Shown in pieces: positions 17,804 to 26,347 of a DNA stretch of 64,000 bases. This stretch comes from Actinomadura barringtoniae (GTDB taxonomy: Bacteria > Actinomycetota > Actinomycetes > Streptosporangiales > Streptosporangiaceae): contig NZ_JAGEOJ010000005.1 of assembly GCF_017573505.1 (NCBI RefSeq), positions 62,001 through 126,000 of the forward strand, read 5' to 3'. The translations under genes and the position numbers were made by a program. Each line of letters begins with the position of its first letter. Position 1 is the first letter of the stretch. The notes under the pieces are model-generated. The model searched no databases. It was not told where the DNA came from and saw only the letters and a program-made list of their open reading frames with translations.

Positions 17804-18916
17804 TCACGGGTGTATCGATTCGCCGAGCGCCTCTTCGAGACGCTCCAGCCGATGCCAAGGGATCTCCCCCATCGTGCAGATTCGGAAGAAACGGGACGAA
17901 AGAGCCCCTTGACCGGCATATATGACGTATCCGCGCTCCTTGAGCCGGTCGTGAAGCCTGTCGTACGGGACGGCATCCGGAAGGTGAAGCATCGTCACCG
18001 AGTTGGACCGGGCACCCGGCCTGACCAGGATCTCCAGGCCCAGCCGCTCGAAGCCCGAGCGCACCAGCGCGGCCCGTTCGCGGTAGAGCTTGGTCCGCGC
18101 CTGGAAGCCGCCCGCCTCGAAGTACTCGCGCAGCGCCTCGTCCAGCGAGTAGCAGACCTGCACGGCCGGAGTGAACGGCACGTTCCCGTCCCGCTGCCCC
18201 TTCAGGTAGGAGGCCGCGTTCAGGTAGAGGCTGCGCGCCGGCACGTCCTGGATCCGCTCGATGCCCTTGTCCGAGCACAGGATGAACGCGACGCCCGGCA
18301 GCCCGTGCAGGCCCTTGTTGGCCGTGCCGCAGACGATGTCGGCGCCGACCTCGCCGAGGCTCTGGTCCTCGTTCCCGGTGCCGCTGATCGCGTCGATCAC
18401 CAAGACGGCGTCCGACTCGGCCACCACCGCGCCGATCTCCCGGATCGGGTTGATCATGCCGGTGGTCGTCTCGTGGTGAACGACCGCGACCGCGTCCACG
18501 TCCGGATGCGCGGCGAGCGCCGCCCGGACGGCCTCGGGGTCGATCGGCGTCGTCCAGCGGGTCAGCTCGTCACCGTCGGGCGCTTCCGGCCGCACGGCGT
18601 GGGCGGTGATCCCGTTCGCCCGCGCGATCTTCAGCAGCCGGTCGCCGTAGACGCCGTTGTCGACCACCAGGATCGACCGGCCCTCGCGCACCGAGCTGAT
18701 GACCGCCATCTCCATGGCCGCCGTTCCAGAGCCGGTGACCAGCAGCGCCTCGTGGCCGTCCAGCTCCAGCGCCCGCGGCAGGTCCGCCCGCAGCCCCGCG
18801 AGCAGCTCGCCGAACTCCGGCTCCCGATGGCACAGGTCGCCGCGCAGCATCGCGTCCTTGACCCGCCGGGAGGTGCAGGCCGGGCCCGGATTGAGAAGGA
18901 TCAGTTCATCGTCCAC
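17804..18916 (-). CDS. PLP aminotransferase, PhnW/alanine-glyoxylate type
   Basis: 370 residues, class V fold. LLNPGPACTSRRVKDAMLRGDLCHREPEF is the N-terminal signature shared with 2-aminoethylphosphonate-pyruvate transaminases. VVHHETTTGMINPI and VIDAISGTG hold the cofactor Asp, and CGTANKGLHGLPG holds the PLP lysine. FRICTMGEI near the end also fits PhnW. No phosphonatase gene is adjacent, so serine- or alanine-glyoxylate transamination linked to the methylglycine pathway is equally possible. It ends 20 bases before the LysR gene start. Confidence 0.82.
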   Translation of the reverse strand: MDDELILLNPGPACTSRRVKDAMLRGDLCHREPEFGELLAGLRADLPRALELDGHEALLVTGSGTAAMEMAVISSVREGRSILVVDNGVYGDRLLKIARANGITAHAVRPEAPDGDELTRWTTPIDPEAVRAALAAHPDVDAVAVVHHETTTGMINPIREIGAVVAESDAVLVIDAISGTGNEDQSLGEVGADIVCGTANKGLHGLPGVAFILCSDKGIERIQDVPARSLYLNAASYLKGQRDGNVPFTPAVQVCYSLDEALREYFEAGGFQARTKLYRERAALVRSGFERLGLEILVRPGARSNSVTMLHLPDAVPYDRLHDRLKERGYVIYAGQGALSSRFFRICTMGEIPWHRLERLEEALGESIHP

Positions 18917-18987
18917 GTCACCGGACGCTAACCAGCCGGAGGCTCCCTGAGTAGAGCCGATTTCCCCATACCGGTCATAGTCGAACC

Positions 18988-19464
18988 ATGAGCGAGGAGA
19001 TCCAGACCCGGCCCGCCGTTCGCATCATCTGCCTGGACGGGGATGAACGCGTCCTGCTCATGCAGTGGCGCGACACCGAGTCCGGGCGCGTGTTCTGGGA
19101 GCCTCCAGGCGGCGGAATCGAGGGCGAGGAGACGCCGATCGAGGCGGCGCGGCGGGAGCTGGACGAGGAGACCGGGCTGGACGCGGCGGCCATCGGCGAC
19201 CGCTCGATCCCGGTCGAGCGCGACTCCTCCTGGCTGGGGCAGCGCTTCAAGAAGACCGAGCCGTTCTTCCTCGCGCGCTACCAGGGCCGGCCGGAGGTCT
19301 CCCCCAACGGCTTCACCCCCGAGGAGAACGAGACGTTCGTCGCGTTCGGCTGGCACAGGCTGGACGAGATCGGGCGGCTCGACGAACTCGAGCCGCCCGA
19401 TCTCCTGGACGCCATCACGGCACTTCTGCGGGGTGAGCAGGGGCCTGCCTTCGACGGGGGATAA
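18988..19464 (+). CDS. NUDIX hydrolase
   Basis: 158 residues. The Nudix box is complete: GGGIEGEETPIEAARRELDE then ETGL (about 41-64), with the REL-x-EE metal-binding glutamates. Substrates are usually nucleoside diphosphates linked to another group, and the specific one cannot be inferred. It is divergent from the aminotransferase gene with 71 bases between, and stands alone on the plus strand. Confidence 0.9.
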   Translation: MSEEIQTRPAVRIICLDGDERVLLMQWRDTESGRVFWEPPGGGIEGEETPIEAARRELDEETGLDAAAIGDRSIPVERDSSWLGQRFKKTEPFFLARYQGRPEVSPNGFTPEENETFVAFGWHRLDEIGRLDELEPPDLLDAITALLRGEQGPAFDGG

Positions 19465-19512
19465 CGCGCGGCCTGCCAAAGCGGGGACGGCGCCAGGTTC
19501 TATGTGCCCGCT

Positions 19513-21123
19513 CTAGGCGGGGGTGACTCCCGGTTTGCGGTCCTCCACGACGAAACTGGCCCGGGTGGTGATGGGAGCGCCGGGCTTGCTCACGTACGGG
19601 AGGGCGCGGAAGTCGCTCTTCCAGCGTTCACGGTCGACGTTCACGCGCACGTAGCCGCGCTGCGCGCTGTAGAACTTCATGTGCGGGTTGGCCGCCAGGA
19701 AGGTCTTGCCGACGGCGTCGATGTCGGCGCCGTCGCCGCCGCTGGTGACCGACGTACCGACGAACTCGGTCGCGACCGTCGGCGAGTTCGGGTCGGCGAA
19801 ATCGCGCTTCAGGTCCCACGCGTAGGCCTGGTGCCGGTCGCCGGTGATGACGACGAGGTTGCGCACGTGCCGGTCCTGCGCGGCGCCGAGCAGCTTGTTG
19901 CGGTCGGCGACGTAGCCGTCCCACGGGTCCACCCACACGTCCTTGCCGGGCCCCGGGTCCCAGTCGGTCTCGCCCATCGGGACCTGGTTGCCGAGGACCT
20001 GCCAGCGGGCGCGGGACCGGCTGAAGCCGTCCAGGATCCAGCGCCGCTGCTCGTCGCCGAGGATCGTGCGGCCCGCGTCGAAGCGCTCGTCGCAGTTGGT
20101 GGTGCGGCCCGTTCCGTTGCCGTACGAGCAGGCCTGGATGTCGCGCGACTGGCGGGTGTCGATCATCGTGAAGTCGGCGAGGCGGCCGTACGACAGCCGC
20201 CGGTGCAGCCGGATGTGCGGGCCGGAGGGGATCTGGGAGCGCCGCAGCGGCAGGTTCTCGTAGAACGCTTGGAACGCTCCCGCCTTGCGCTTGGCGAACT
20301 CGACCGGGTCGGGATTGGGGTTGCGGCCCATGAGGACGGTGTCGCCGGCCCAGTCGTTGCACACCTCGTGGTCGTCGAGGGTGTGGATGAACGGGAAGCG
20401 GGCGTGCGCCTTCTGCAGCGGCGCCTCCAGCTTGTAGAAGGAGTACTGGAGCCGGTAGCGCGCCAGGTCCTTGGCCTCGGTGCCGAGCTGCGGCGGCGGG
20501 GTGGCGCCGCGCTTGTTGTTGGCGGTCAGCTCGTACTCGTAGATGTAGTCGCCCAGGTGGACGACCAGGTCGAGGTCGTCCTCGGCGATGTGGTCGTAGG
20601 CGGTGAAGTAGCCGTCCTGCCAGGCCTGGCAGGAGGCGAACGCGAAGTCCAGCGAATGGGGGTTGGAGTTCGCGGCGGGCATGGTCTTGGTGCGGCCGAC
20701 CGGGGAGATCTCATTGCCGGCGCGGAACCGGTAGAAGTAGTGGCGCGAGGGAGCCAGGCCGCGGATCTCGGGGTGGACCGAGTGCGCCAGCTCGGGGGTC
20801 GCGACGGCGGAGCCGCGCCGCACGATGTGCTTGAAGCGCTCGTCGGTCGCCACCTCGTAGTCGACCTTGACGCTCTTGGCGGGCATCCCGCCGAGGCCGT
20901 CGGCGGCGATCGGGTCGGGGGCGAGCCGCGTCCACAGGACGAAGCCGTCGGGGGCCGGGTCGCCGGACGCGACGCCGAGCGTGAACAGGCCCGCCTTCTT
21001 CAGCGTGTACGCCGAGGCGCTCTCACCGCCGAGCGCGCCGGTGCCGAGCAGGACGGCGGCGGTCCCCGCCCCACCCCACCCGAGGAACCGCCGCCGCGAG
21101 AACGAACTGGAATCTTGGGCCAT
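19513..21123 (-). CDS. phoD: Alkaline phosphatase/phosphodiesterase PhoD, Tat-exported
   Basis: 536 residues. The N-terminus carries a twin-arginine signal, SRRRFLGWGGAGTAAVLLG (RR at about 10-11), and a processing site near ASA. The PhoD N-domain is followed by the metallophosphatase core: LDFAFASCQ, LVVHLGDYIYEYE, TLDDHEVCNDWAGD, LGNQVPMGETDW and VVITGDRHQAYAWDL supply the calcium/iron ligands. It releases phosphate from extracellular esters. Length is normal. It stands alone; no Pho box was recognised in the 192 bases upstream. Confidence 0.93.
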   Translation of the reverse strand: MAQDSSSFSRRRFLGWGGAGTAAVLLGTGALGGESASAYTLKKAGLFTLGVASGDPAPDGFVLWTRLAPDPIAADGLGGMPAKSVKVDYEVATDERFKHIVRRGSAVATPELAHSVHPEIRGLAPSRHYFYRFRAGNEISPVGRTKTMPAANSNPHSLDFAFASCQAWQDGYFTAYDHIAEDDLDLVVHLGDYIYEYELTANNKRGATPPPQLGTEAKDLARYRLQYSFYKLEAPLQKAHARFPFIHTLDDHEVCNDWAGDTVLMGRNPNPDPVEFAKRKAGAFQAFYENLPLRRSQIPSGPHIRLHRRLSYGRLADFTMIDTRQSRDIQACSYGNGTGRTTNCDERFDAGRTILGDEQRRWILDGFSRSRARWQVLGNQVPMGETDWDPGPGKDVWVDPWDGYVADRNKLLGAAQDRHVRNLVVITGDRHQAYAWDLKRDFADPNSPTVATEFVGTSVTSGGDGADIDAVGKTFLAANPHMKFYSAQRGYVRVNVDRERWKSDFRALPYVSKPGAPITTRASFVVEDRKPGVTPA

Positions 21124-21315
21124 CGAACCCCTCCTGCCTGCGAGCTGCCAGCGAGCAAACGAGGGTCAGCCAACCTCACCAGGCGTGCCGAGTCGATAAC
21201 CGCACGGTGAACATCACGACTCTCAAAGTGAACATCACAGCAAGCAGCGTGAAATCGCTCTGGAATCTCGTGAGGTCGTGGCGTTCTTAACACCGACTTC
21301 ACATCAGGCTTCACA

Positions 21316-21927
21316 TCAGGCGAGAACGCCCCGCGCCAGGCGTCCGAGCGCCTCGGCGATCCGCTCCGGCGGGACGCCCAGGTCGCGCTGGTGCGTGTAG
21401 ACCTCGGCAGCCAGGGGCGCGAGCAGCACGTCGACCAGGGCGTCGGGGTCGGGCACACCCGCTTCCGCGACCAGCGCCCTGACGTGCGCCCGCCAGAAAC
21501 CGTACGCGCCCGCCGCGAACCGCAGGCGACCGGGCTCGGCTCCCAGCGCGAGAGCCGAGTTTCCTTCGAGCAGCTCCACCATCGCCGTATAGAAGGCCGC
21601 GAGGCGTTCGGCGGGCGGGGCGCCGGGACCGAGGGGCGGGGCGCCGCGCATGAGGCGTTCCTGCAGGTCGCGCTCATGCTCGTCCAGCAGCGCCTGCGCA
21701 ATCGCGGCGGTGTCGGGATAGCGGCGGTAGAGCGTCCCCCGGCCGACGCCCGCCGCCTTGGCGATGTCGTCCATCGTCACCTCGCGCGGGTCGCGGGTGG
21801 CGAAGAGGGCGCCGGCGGCGGCCAGGACCTTGGCCCGGTTGCGAGCGGCGTCGGCACGTTCGGGCCGCCCGGAGCGCTCTGAGCCCTCCGCCGACTGCCC
21901 GCTGAGCAGGTCCTTTCGGCTCGTCAT
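21316..21927 (-). CDS. TetR-family regulator
   Basis: 203 residues from the ATG at 21927 (a GTG at 21933 is possible). The helix-turn-helix is VTMDDIAKAAGVGRGTLYRRYPDTAAIAQALLD (about 50-82); the rest is a helical ligand domain. It is divergent from an azoreductase gene, and two matching 13-bp palindromes lie between them (21959-21971 and 22003-22015), so it very probably represses itself and the azoreductase/SMR pair. Confidence 0.92.
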   Translation of the reverse strand: MTSRKDLLSGQSAEGSERSGRPERADAARNRAKVLAAAGALFATRDPREVTMDDIAKAAGVGRGTLYRRYPDTAAIAQALLDEHERDLQERLMRGAPPLGPGAPPAERLAAFYTAMVELLEGNSALALGAEPGRLRFAAGAYGFWRAHVRALVAEAGVPDPDALVDVLLAPLAAEVYTHQRDLGVPPERIAEALGRLARGVLA

Positions 21928-21958
21928 GACCACGACCCTAGCCGATCTTCGGCGATCT

Positions 21959-22015
21959 GGACAGAGTGTCCGCTTTACGGGTACAGTCCAGAGCGTTCAA
22001 ACGGACACAACGTCC
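21959..22015. promoter_or_regulatory. Twin operators between TetR and azoreductase genes
   Basis: GGACAGAGTGTCC (21959-21971) is a perfect palindrome with 5-bp arms. GGACACAACGTCC (22003-22015) has the same length and outer arms GGAC/GTCC. Centres are 44 bp apart, about four helical turns, so two repressor dimers would lie on the same face. The second lies 20 bases before the azoreductase start. Confidence 0.7.
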
Positions 22016-22035
22016 ACTTAACACAGGAGCCCGTG

Positions 22036-22683
22036 ATGACCTCGTTGTTGCATCTGGACGCCAGCGCCCGGCGCCGTTCCATCAGCCGGGAAGTGGGCGA
22101 CGCGTTCGCCGCCTCGTGGCACGACGCGCACCCGGACGGGACGTACGTACACCGCGATTTGGCGCTCGACCCCGTCCCGCACATCGGCGAGGCCTGGACC
22201 GAGCTGTGCGACTACGTGCTCGGGAACGAGATCACCGACATCGACCGCTACAAGGAGGCCGTCCGTACGCCGGAGCAGGCCGCGGCCTGGGCGGTCGTCG
22301 AACCGCTGCTGGCCGAGGTGGTCGCCGCCGACGTCATCCTGATCGCGACGCCGATGTACAACTACTCGATCCCGTCGTCGCTCAAGGCGTGGCTCGACCA
22401 GGTGACGTTCCCCAAGATGTCGCTGGCGCCGCGCCGCTTCGTGGTGGCGACCGCGCGCGGCGGCGCCTACACGCCGGGCGCGCCCAAGGCGCCGTTCGAC
22501 TACCAGGAGCCCTACCTGCGCGCCTTCTTCGCCGGTCACTTCGCCGTCGACGACACCGCGTTCGTCAACGCCGAGCTGGCCAACTCCCGCATCGACCCCG
22601 GCCTCGCCCACCTGCGCGGCAAGCACGAGGAGCTGCACGCCGCCGCTCTGCGCGCCGCCCGCGACCTCGGAAAGGACTACTGA
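22036..22683 (+). CDS. azoR: FMN-dependent NADH-azoreductase (flavodoxin-fold quinone reductase)
   Basis: 215 residues. LHLDASARRRSISREVGDAF is the FMN phosphate-binding loop and TPMYNYSIPSSLKAWLDQV the signature around the flavin; FVVATARGGAY follows. The family reduces azo dyes and quinones and protects against electrophiles. The ATG at 22036 has AGGAG six bases upstream; a GTG at 22033 is too close to it. The SMR exporter gene follows 2 bases later, so the pair is an operon under the TetR regulator. Confidence 0.92.
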   Translation: MTSLLHLDASARRRSISREVGDAFAASWHDAHPDGTYVHRDLALDPVPHIGEAWTELCDYVLGNEITDIDRYKEAVRTPEQAAAWAVVEPLLAEVVAADVILIATPMYNYSIPSSLKAWLDQVTFPKMSLAPRRFVVATARGGAYTPGAPKAPFDYQEPYLRAFFAGHFAVDDTAFVNAELANSRIDPGLAHLRGKHEELHAAALRAARDLGKDY

Positions 22684-22685
22684 CG

Positions 22686-23006
22686 ATGAACTGGGTCGTG
22701 CTGGGGCTGGCGGGGCTCGTCGAGATCGCCTGGTCGCAGAGCATCAAGCCCACGCAGAACTTCACCCGGCCGCTGCCCACCCTGGTCTGCTTCGTGCTGG
22801 CGGCGGTCGCGGTGTGGCTGCTGTCGTACGCGATGCGGACGCTTCCGGTCGGCACCTCGTACGCCATCTTCACCGGCATCGGCGCCGTCGGCGCGATCGC
22901 GCTCGGCATCGTCGTCCAGAAGGACCCGCTCACCGTCGGCCGCACCATCGCGCTCGCGCTGATCCTCGGCGGCATCGTGCTCGCCCGCGTCACCAACCCC
23001 GAATGA
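22686..23006 (+). CDS. SMR-family small drug/guanidinium exporter (SugE/Gdx-like)
   Basis: 106 residues and four transmembrane helices. The essential membrane glutamate is Glu13 in LAGLVEIAWSQSIK, and SYAIFTGIGAVGAIALGI is the conserved loop and helix 3-4 region. Members export guanidinium or quaternary cations as antiparallel dimers. Which one applies cannot be said; no guanidine riboswitch was recognised upstream. Co-transcription with the azoreductase suggests export of cationic reduction products, an inference. Confidence 0.88.
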   Translation: MNWVVLGLAGLVEIAWSQSIKPTQNFTRPLPTLVCFVLAAVAVWLLSYAMRTLPVGTSYAIFTGIGAVGAIALGIVVQKDPLTVGRTIALALILGGIVLARVTNPE

Positions 23007-23042
23007 CGGGAGCGGGACGTTCGGCCCGCCAGAAGGCACCCG

Positions 23043-23076
23043 AAAGGCCGGAGCGGCACACGCCGCTCCGGCCTTT
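23043..23076 (+). terminator. Terminator after the SMR gene
   Basis: A perfect 15-bp stem (AAAGGCCGGAGCGGC and complement) has a 4-base loop and ends in TTTC. It lies 36 bases after the SMR stop and separates that operon from the acyl carrier protein gene. Confidence 0.9.
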
Positions 23077-23111
23077 CAATGGGTCCAGACGGCCGCCGAC
23101 CTGGAGGAATC

Positions 23112-23381
23112 ATGGACACCTGGCTCGCACGCCGGCTCGTCGTCCAGACCATCTCCCGCCTCGCGCCGGGCGTGGACCCGGCGTCGCTGGACGGCGGCGC
23201 CGACCTGCGCGACGAGCTCGGACTGGACTCGATCGGCTTCCTCCAGCTGGTCGACCTGATGAGCCGCCGCGTCGGCCACCTCATCCAGGAGTGCGACCAG
23301 CTGGAGCTGACCACGATCGACGGCTGCGTCCGCTCCCTGCTGGAACAACCGGGCCAAGCGGACCACGCCGCAGTCGCCTAG
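23112..23381 (+). CDS. Orphan acyl carrier protein
   Basis: 89 residues with GGAGGAAT just before the ATG. The phosphopantetheine site is GLDSIGFLQLVDLMSRR with Ser40 as acceptor, preceded by ADLRDELG (helix 1-2 loop). It is not next to any ketosynthase, ligase or thioesterase gene and is flanked by terminators or convergent genes, so the acyl partner is unknown. The atypical motif DSIGF (instead of DSLDT) suggests a specialised carrier. It overlaps the convergent gene by 4 bases. Confidence 0.8.
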   Translation: MDTWLARRLVVQTISRLAPGVDPASLDGGADLRDELGLDSIGFLQLVDLMSRRVGHLIQECDQLELTTIDGCVRSLLEQPGQADHAAVA

Positions 23382-24583
23382 CGGGGACCGGCGTTGGTCC
23401 ACTCGGCGGTCTCGTACACGGTGTACGCGACGAGCTCACCGGGCTTGTGGAACCGGTCGGGCATGTCGTTCACCTCGATGCGGGTCATCTTGCCGGAGTC
23501 GCGGCGCGTGTACGGTCCATGACCATGCGGCGGCGTCGCCGTCAGGTCGCGGATGGCCAGCACCATGCCCCGCGCCGGGTCGATGATCCACTGCCGGCGG
23601 TACGTGCCGAGCTGCCTCGGCGCGGTGGAGAGCCCGAGGGGCGTGGTCGTCACGAGCGGCAGCGAGATCACCGTTCCCTTACGGCCCAGCGGATCGGCCG
23701 CCGTCCCCTCGGCCTTGATGCCCGGCAGCGAGGCGAGCAGGCGGAACGCGGCGGCGCGCACCTTCGGCGGAGCCGGGGCCTCCGACAGGAGCGATCCCGC
23801 GACGTCGCTGAGCGCCCGCACCTGCTCGGCGCCGTGCACGTCCCGCAACCTTTCCTTGCGTCCGTCGCGGGGAGAGACCGCGCGCCAGTTCGCCTTGACG
23901 TTCAGCAGCGCCGCCCTCAGCCCCTCCGGAGTGGTCGGGAGCTGCGTGACCTGCTTCGCCGTGAGGCCGAAGTAGTCCATGTCGTTGATGGGCGGCTGGC
24001 CATTCCGCATGTTCCCACCCGACATCAAGAGCTCGCAGTTGTGTTCGGGGCACGGGGCCTTCACCCACTTGGGCGACCCCGCCGCCTGCCATTTGCGGAG
24101 ACCCTCCGGGCCGACCGGACGGCCGTCCCAGTCGAGATGGAAGCTCTGCTGGCGGCCCGTGGAGTCGACCCAGCTCTCGACGCCCTGCCGCGCATCGATC
24201 TGGTAGTGGTCGGCACGGGACTTCCCGACGTCGTTGATCTCCCCCATGATGCGCTTGACGTACCAGTACGCGCCGACCGGCGCCTTCTCGGCGTTGGTGG
24301 CCGCCACCAGCAGCGCGTTCCCTCCCCCGAGCGCCACCGTCGGCGGCGTACCGGACTTGCCGGGGGTGGCGGGGCCGCCGTCCGAACCCACCGTGATGAC
24401 GGCGACGGCGCCTGCGGCCACGGCGGTGGCCGCGGCCAGGCCGATCATCGGGAGCCGCCACGACGAACGCGACCGCCGCGCGGACCGCTCGGCCCGCCAG
24501 TTGACCCGCAACGCGAGGCGCTCGGGGCTCTCCTCGACGGTCAGATCGGTGCGCATACCCCGCAGGGCATCCAGCTCATCCAT
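23378..24583 (-). CDS. CU044_5270-type single-pass membrane protein, ECF partner
   Basis: 401 residues. A cytoplasmic N-terminus (about 1-43) is followed by one transmembrane helix (about 46-66) and a large extracellular domain with ALLVAATNAEKAP, VPTGRYW-like and REWIIDPARG-like strands, the pattern of the actinobacterial CU044_5270 family. Its ATG overlaps the upstream sigma-factor gene by 8 bases. Such proteins follow ECF sigma genes and may act as anti-sigma factors or sensors, though no zinc-binding anti-sigma motif is visible. Confidence 0.75.
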   Translation of the reverse strand: MDELDALRGMRTDLTVEESPERLALRVNWRAERSARRSRSSWRLPMIGLAAATAVAAGAVAVITVGSDGGPATPGKSGTPPTVALGGGNALLVAATNAEKAPVGAYWYVKRIMGEINDVGKSRADHYQIDARQGVESWVDSTGRQQSFHLDWDGRPVGPEGLRKWQAAGSPKWVKAPCPEHNCELLMSGGNMRNGQPPINDMDYFGLTAKQVTQLPTTPEGLRAALLNVKANWRAVSPRDGRKERLRDVHGAEQVRALSDVAGSLLSEAPAPPKVRAAAFRLLASLPGIKAEGTAADPLGRKGTVISLPLVTTTPLGLSTAPRQLGTYRRQWIIDPARGMVLAIRDLTATPPHGHGPYTRRDSGKMTRIEVNDMPDRFHKPGELVAYTVYETAEWTNAGPR

Positions 24584-25172
24584 GGTGGGTCTCCTCGGGA
24601 AGGGCCTTGCGGAGCTTGGCTCGGGCCCGGTGAATCTTGGCCTTGACGGTGCCGAGCGGCAGGTCGAGCGCCGCCGCGATCTCGGCGTACGAGAGCTCCC
24701 CCCAGGCGAGCAGCAGCACGGCGTTGCGGTCTTGGGCGTTCAGGGAGGCGAGCGCCTTCGCCAGCTGCGGGCCGAGCGCCTGGGCGGCGGCGCGTTCGCT
24801 CGCCACCTCGGCCAGGCCGTCCTCGGCGGGGTCGACGCCGGTACGGGCGAACGCCCGGAACATGCGCGTCTCCTGGCGGTGGTGCTTGGCGATCAGGTTG
24901 CTCGCGATGCCCCACAGCCACGCGCCGAACTCCGCGCGGCCGTCGTAGGTCGCGCGGCGCCGGAACGCGACGGCGAATGCCTCGGACACCAGGTCGTCGG
25001 CGAGCGGGGGGCCGAGGCGCCGCTTGATGTAGGCGTGCAGCCGGGGCGCGTGCCGGCGGAAGAGCTCGCCGAACGCCTCGGGGTCGTCCAGTGAGGCTCT
25101 GACGATCGACCCGTCGTCGATCGGGCCGTCGACCGCCTCACCGGACCGTTTCACCGGATGCGCCATGGCCAT
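24576..25172 (-). CDS. ECF RNA polymerase sigma factor
   Basis: About 198 residues. Region 2 is AFGELFRRHAPRLHAYIKRRLG ... DLVSEAFAVAFRR, and region 4 is LNAQDRNAVLLLAWGELSYAEIAAALDLPLGTVKAKIHRARAKLRKAL. An ATG at 25166 is an equally good start. It is translationally coupled to the CU044_5270-type membrane protein, the usual arrangement of sigma factor and regulator. The target regulon is unknown. Confidence 0.92.
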   Translation of the reverse strand: MAMAHPVKRSGEAVDGPIDDGSIVRASLDDPEAFGELFRRHAPRLHAYIKRRLGPPLADDLVSEAFAVAFRRRATYDGRAEFGAWLWGIASNLIAKHHRQETRMFRAFARTGVDPAEDGLAEVASERAAAQALGPQLAKALASLNAQDRNAVLLLAWGELSYAEIAAALDLPLGTVKAKIHRARAKLRKALPEETHHG

Positions 25173-25293
25173 GGGCGAGGGTGTCCCTTCATGGTGATCC
25201 TCCGTGTCTAAGGTCCTGACACCCCCTCTCCCCCGAAGTGCCCCCGCCGGTTGCGCAGTGGAATGGTGTGCGTTCTGAGGTGTTGGAACAGAT

Positions 25294-26307
25294 GTGAGCG
25301 TTGACCTGAGTCAGACCCGGTTCTCCATCTTGGACCGTTCCCGCACGCGGATGGGCGAAGATCCGTCCATCGCACTGCGGGAGACGGCCACGTTCGCGCG
25401 GCAGGCCGAGGAGCTGGGCTATCACCGGTTCTGGGTGTCCGAGCACCACAGCGTCCCGGGCGTCGCCGGTCCCGCGCCGACCGTGCTCGCGGCGGCCGTG
25501 GCGGCGGCGACCTCCCGGATCCGGGTGGGAACGGGCGGGGTGATGCTGCCCAACCACCGGCCGCTGGTGGTCGCCGAGCAGTTCGGCGTGCTGGAGGCGC
25601 TGTATCCGGGGCGGATCGACATGGGTCTCGGCCGGTCGGTCGGTTTCACGGGCGGCGTACGGCAGGCCCTGGGGCACGGCAAGGATGACGCGGACGACTT
25701 CGGCGGCCAGGTGCGGGAGCTGCTGGGCTACTTCACGGGCGAGCAGGACCTTTATCCGGGTGTGCACGCCTGGCCTGCGGAGGGATTGCGGGTCCCCGCG
25801 TTCATCCTCGCGACCGGCGCCGGAGCCGACCTGGCGGCCGAGCTCGGGCTGCCCCTGGTGATCGCGGCGGCCCGCGGCGAAGACCGAATGGTCGAAGCGA
25901 TCGACCGCTACCGCGCCAAGTTCCAGGGTGCCGAGCCGTACGTGATCGTGTCGGGGACGGTCGCGGTCGCGGACACGAACGAGGAGGCGCGGCGGCTGCT
26001 CATGCCTGAGGCCTGGTCGAACGCCTACGCCAGGACGCGCGGGGAGTTCCCGCCGCTGTCGCCGGTGGAGGAGATCCTCGCGCTCGACATGACCGACCAG
26101 GAACGGCGGATCTTCGACCGTTCGATGACCGGGCACATCCACGGCACCGAGGACGAGGCCGCCGAGCAGCTGGAACGCCTGATCGCGCGGACCGGGGCCG
26201 ACGAGTACCTCGTGCACACCAGCACCTACGACCGGGAGGCGCGCCTGGAGTCGCACCGGCGCCTCGCCCGGCTGGTCACGGCGCCGGGCCACATCGCCGT
26301 CGCGTGA
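25294..26307 (+). CDS. Luciferase-like (LLM) flavin oxidoreductase, MsnO8-like
   Basis: 337 residues with a GTG start. The luciferase barrel begins FSILDRSRTRMGEDPSIALRETATFARQAEELGYHRFWVSEHHSVPG, followed by TVLAAAVAAATSRIRVGTGGVMLPNHRPLVVAEQFGVLEALYPGRIDMGLGR, the standard family signature. It uses FMN or F420; the DR-x-R and SEHH motifs favour the FMN/MsnO8 subfamily. It stands alone, with a TetR gene 40 bases downstream that has its own promoter. Confidence 0.9.
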   Translation: MSVDLSQTRFSILDRSRTRMGEDPSIALRETATFARQAEELGYHRFWVSEHHSVPGVAGPAPTVLAAAVAAATSRIRVGTGGVMLPNHRPLVVAEQFGVLEALYPGRIDMGLGRSVGFTGGVRQALGHGKDDADDFGGQVRELLGYFTGEQDLYPGVHAWPAEGLRVPAFILATGAGADLAAELGLPLVIAAARGEDRMVEAIDRYRAKFQGAEPYVIVSGTVAVADTNEEARRLLMPEAWSNAYARTRGEFPPLSPVEEILALDMTDQERRIFDRSMTGHIHGTEDEAAEQLERLIARTGADEYLVHTSTYDREARLESHRRLARLVTAPGHIAVA

Positions 26308-26311
26308 GGGG

Positions 26312-26341
26312 TTGACAGGTTCTGATTGGTGTATCAATAAT
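26312..26341 (+). promoter_or_regulatory. Promoter and operator of the tetR gene at 26348
   Basis: TTGACA (26312-26317) and AATAAT (26336-26341) are spaced 18 bases and place the start of transcription at about the ATG, so the mRNA is probably leaderless. The segment 26321-26338 matches 14 of 18 positions of the perfect palindrome before the adjacent MFS gene (26924-26941), which puts a repressor site between the -35 and -10 elements. Confidence 0.7.
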
Positions 26342-26347
26342 GAACCC

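Noticed and set aside
22684..22700. Guanidine riboswitch for the SMR gene
   Set aside because: The gene starts 2 bases after the azoreductase stop and no aptamer is visible upstream of the operon.
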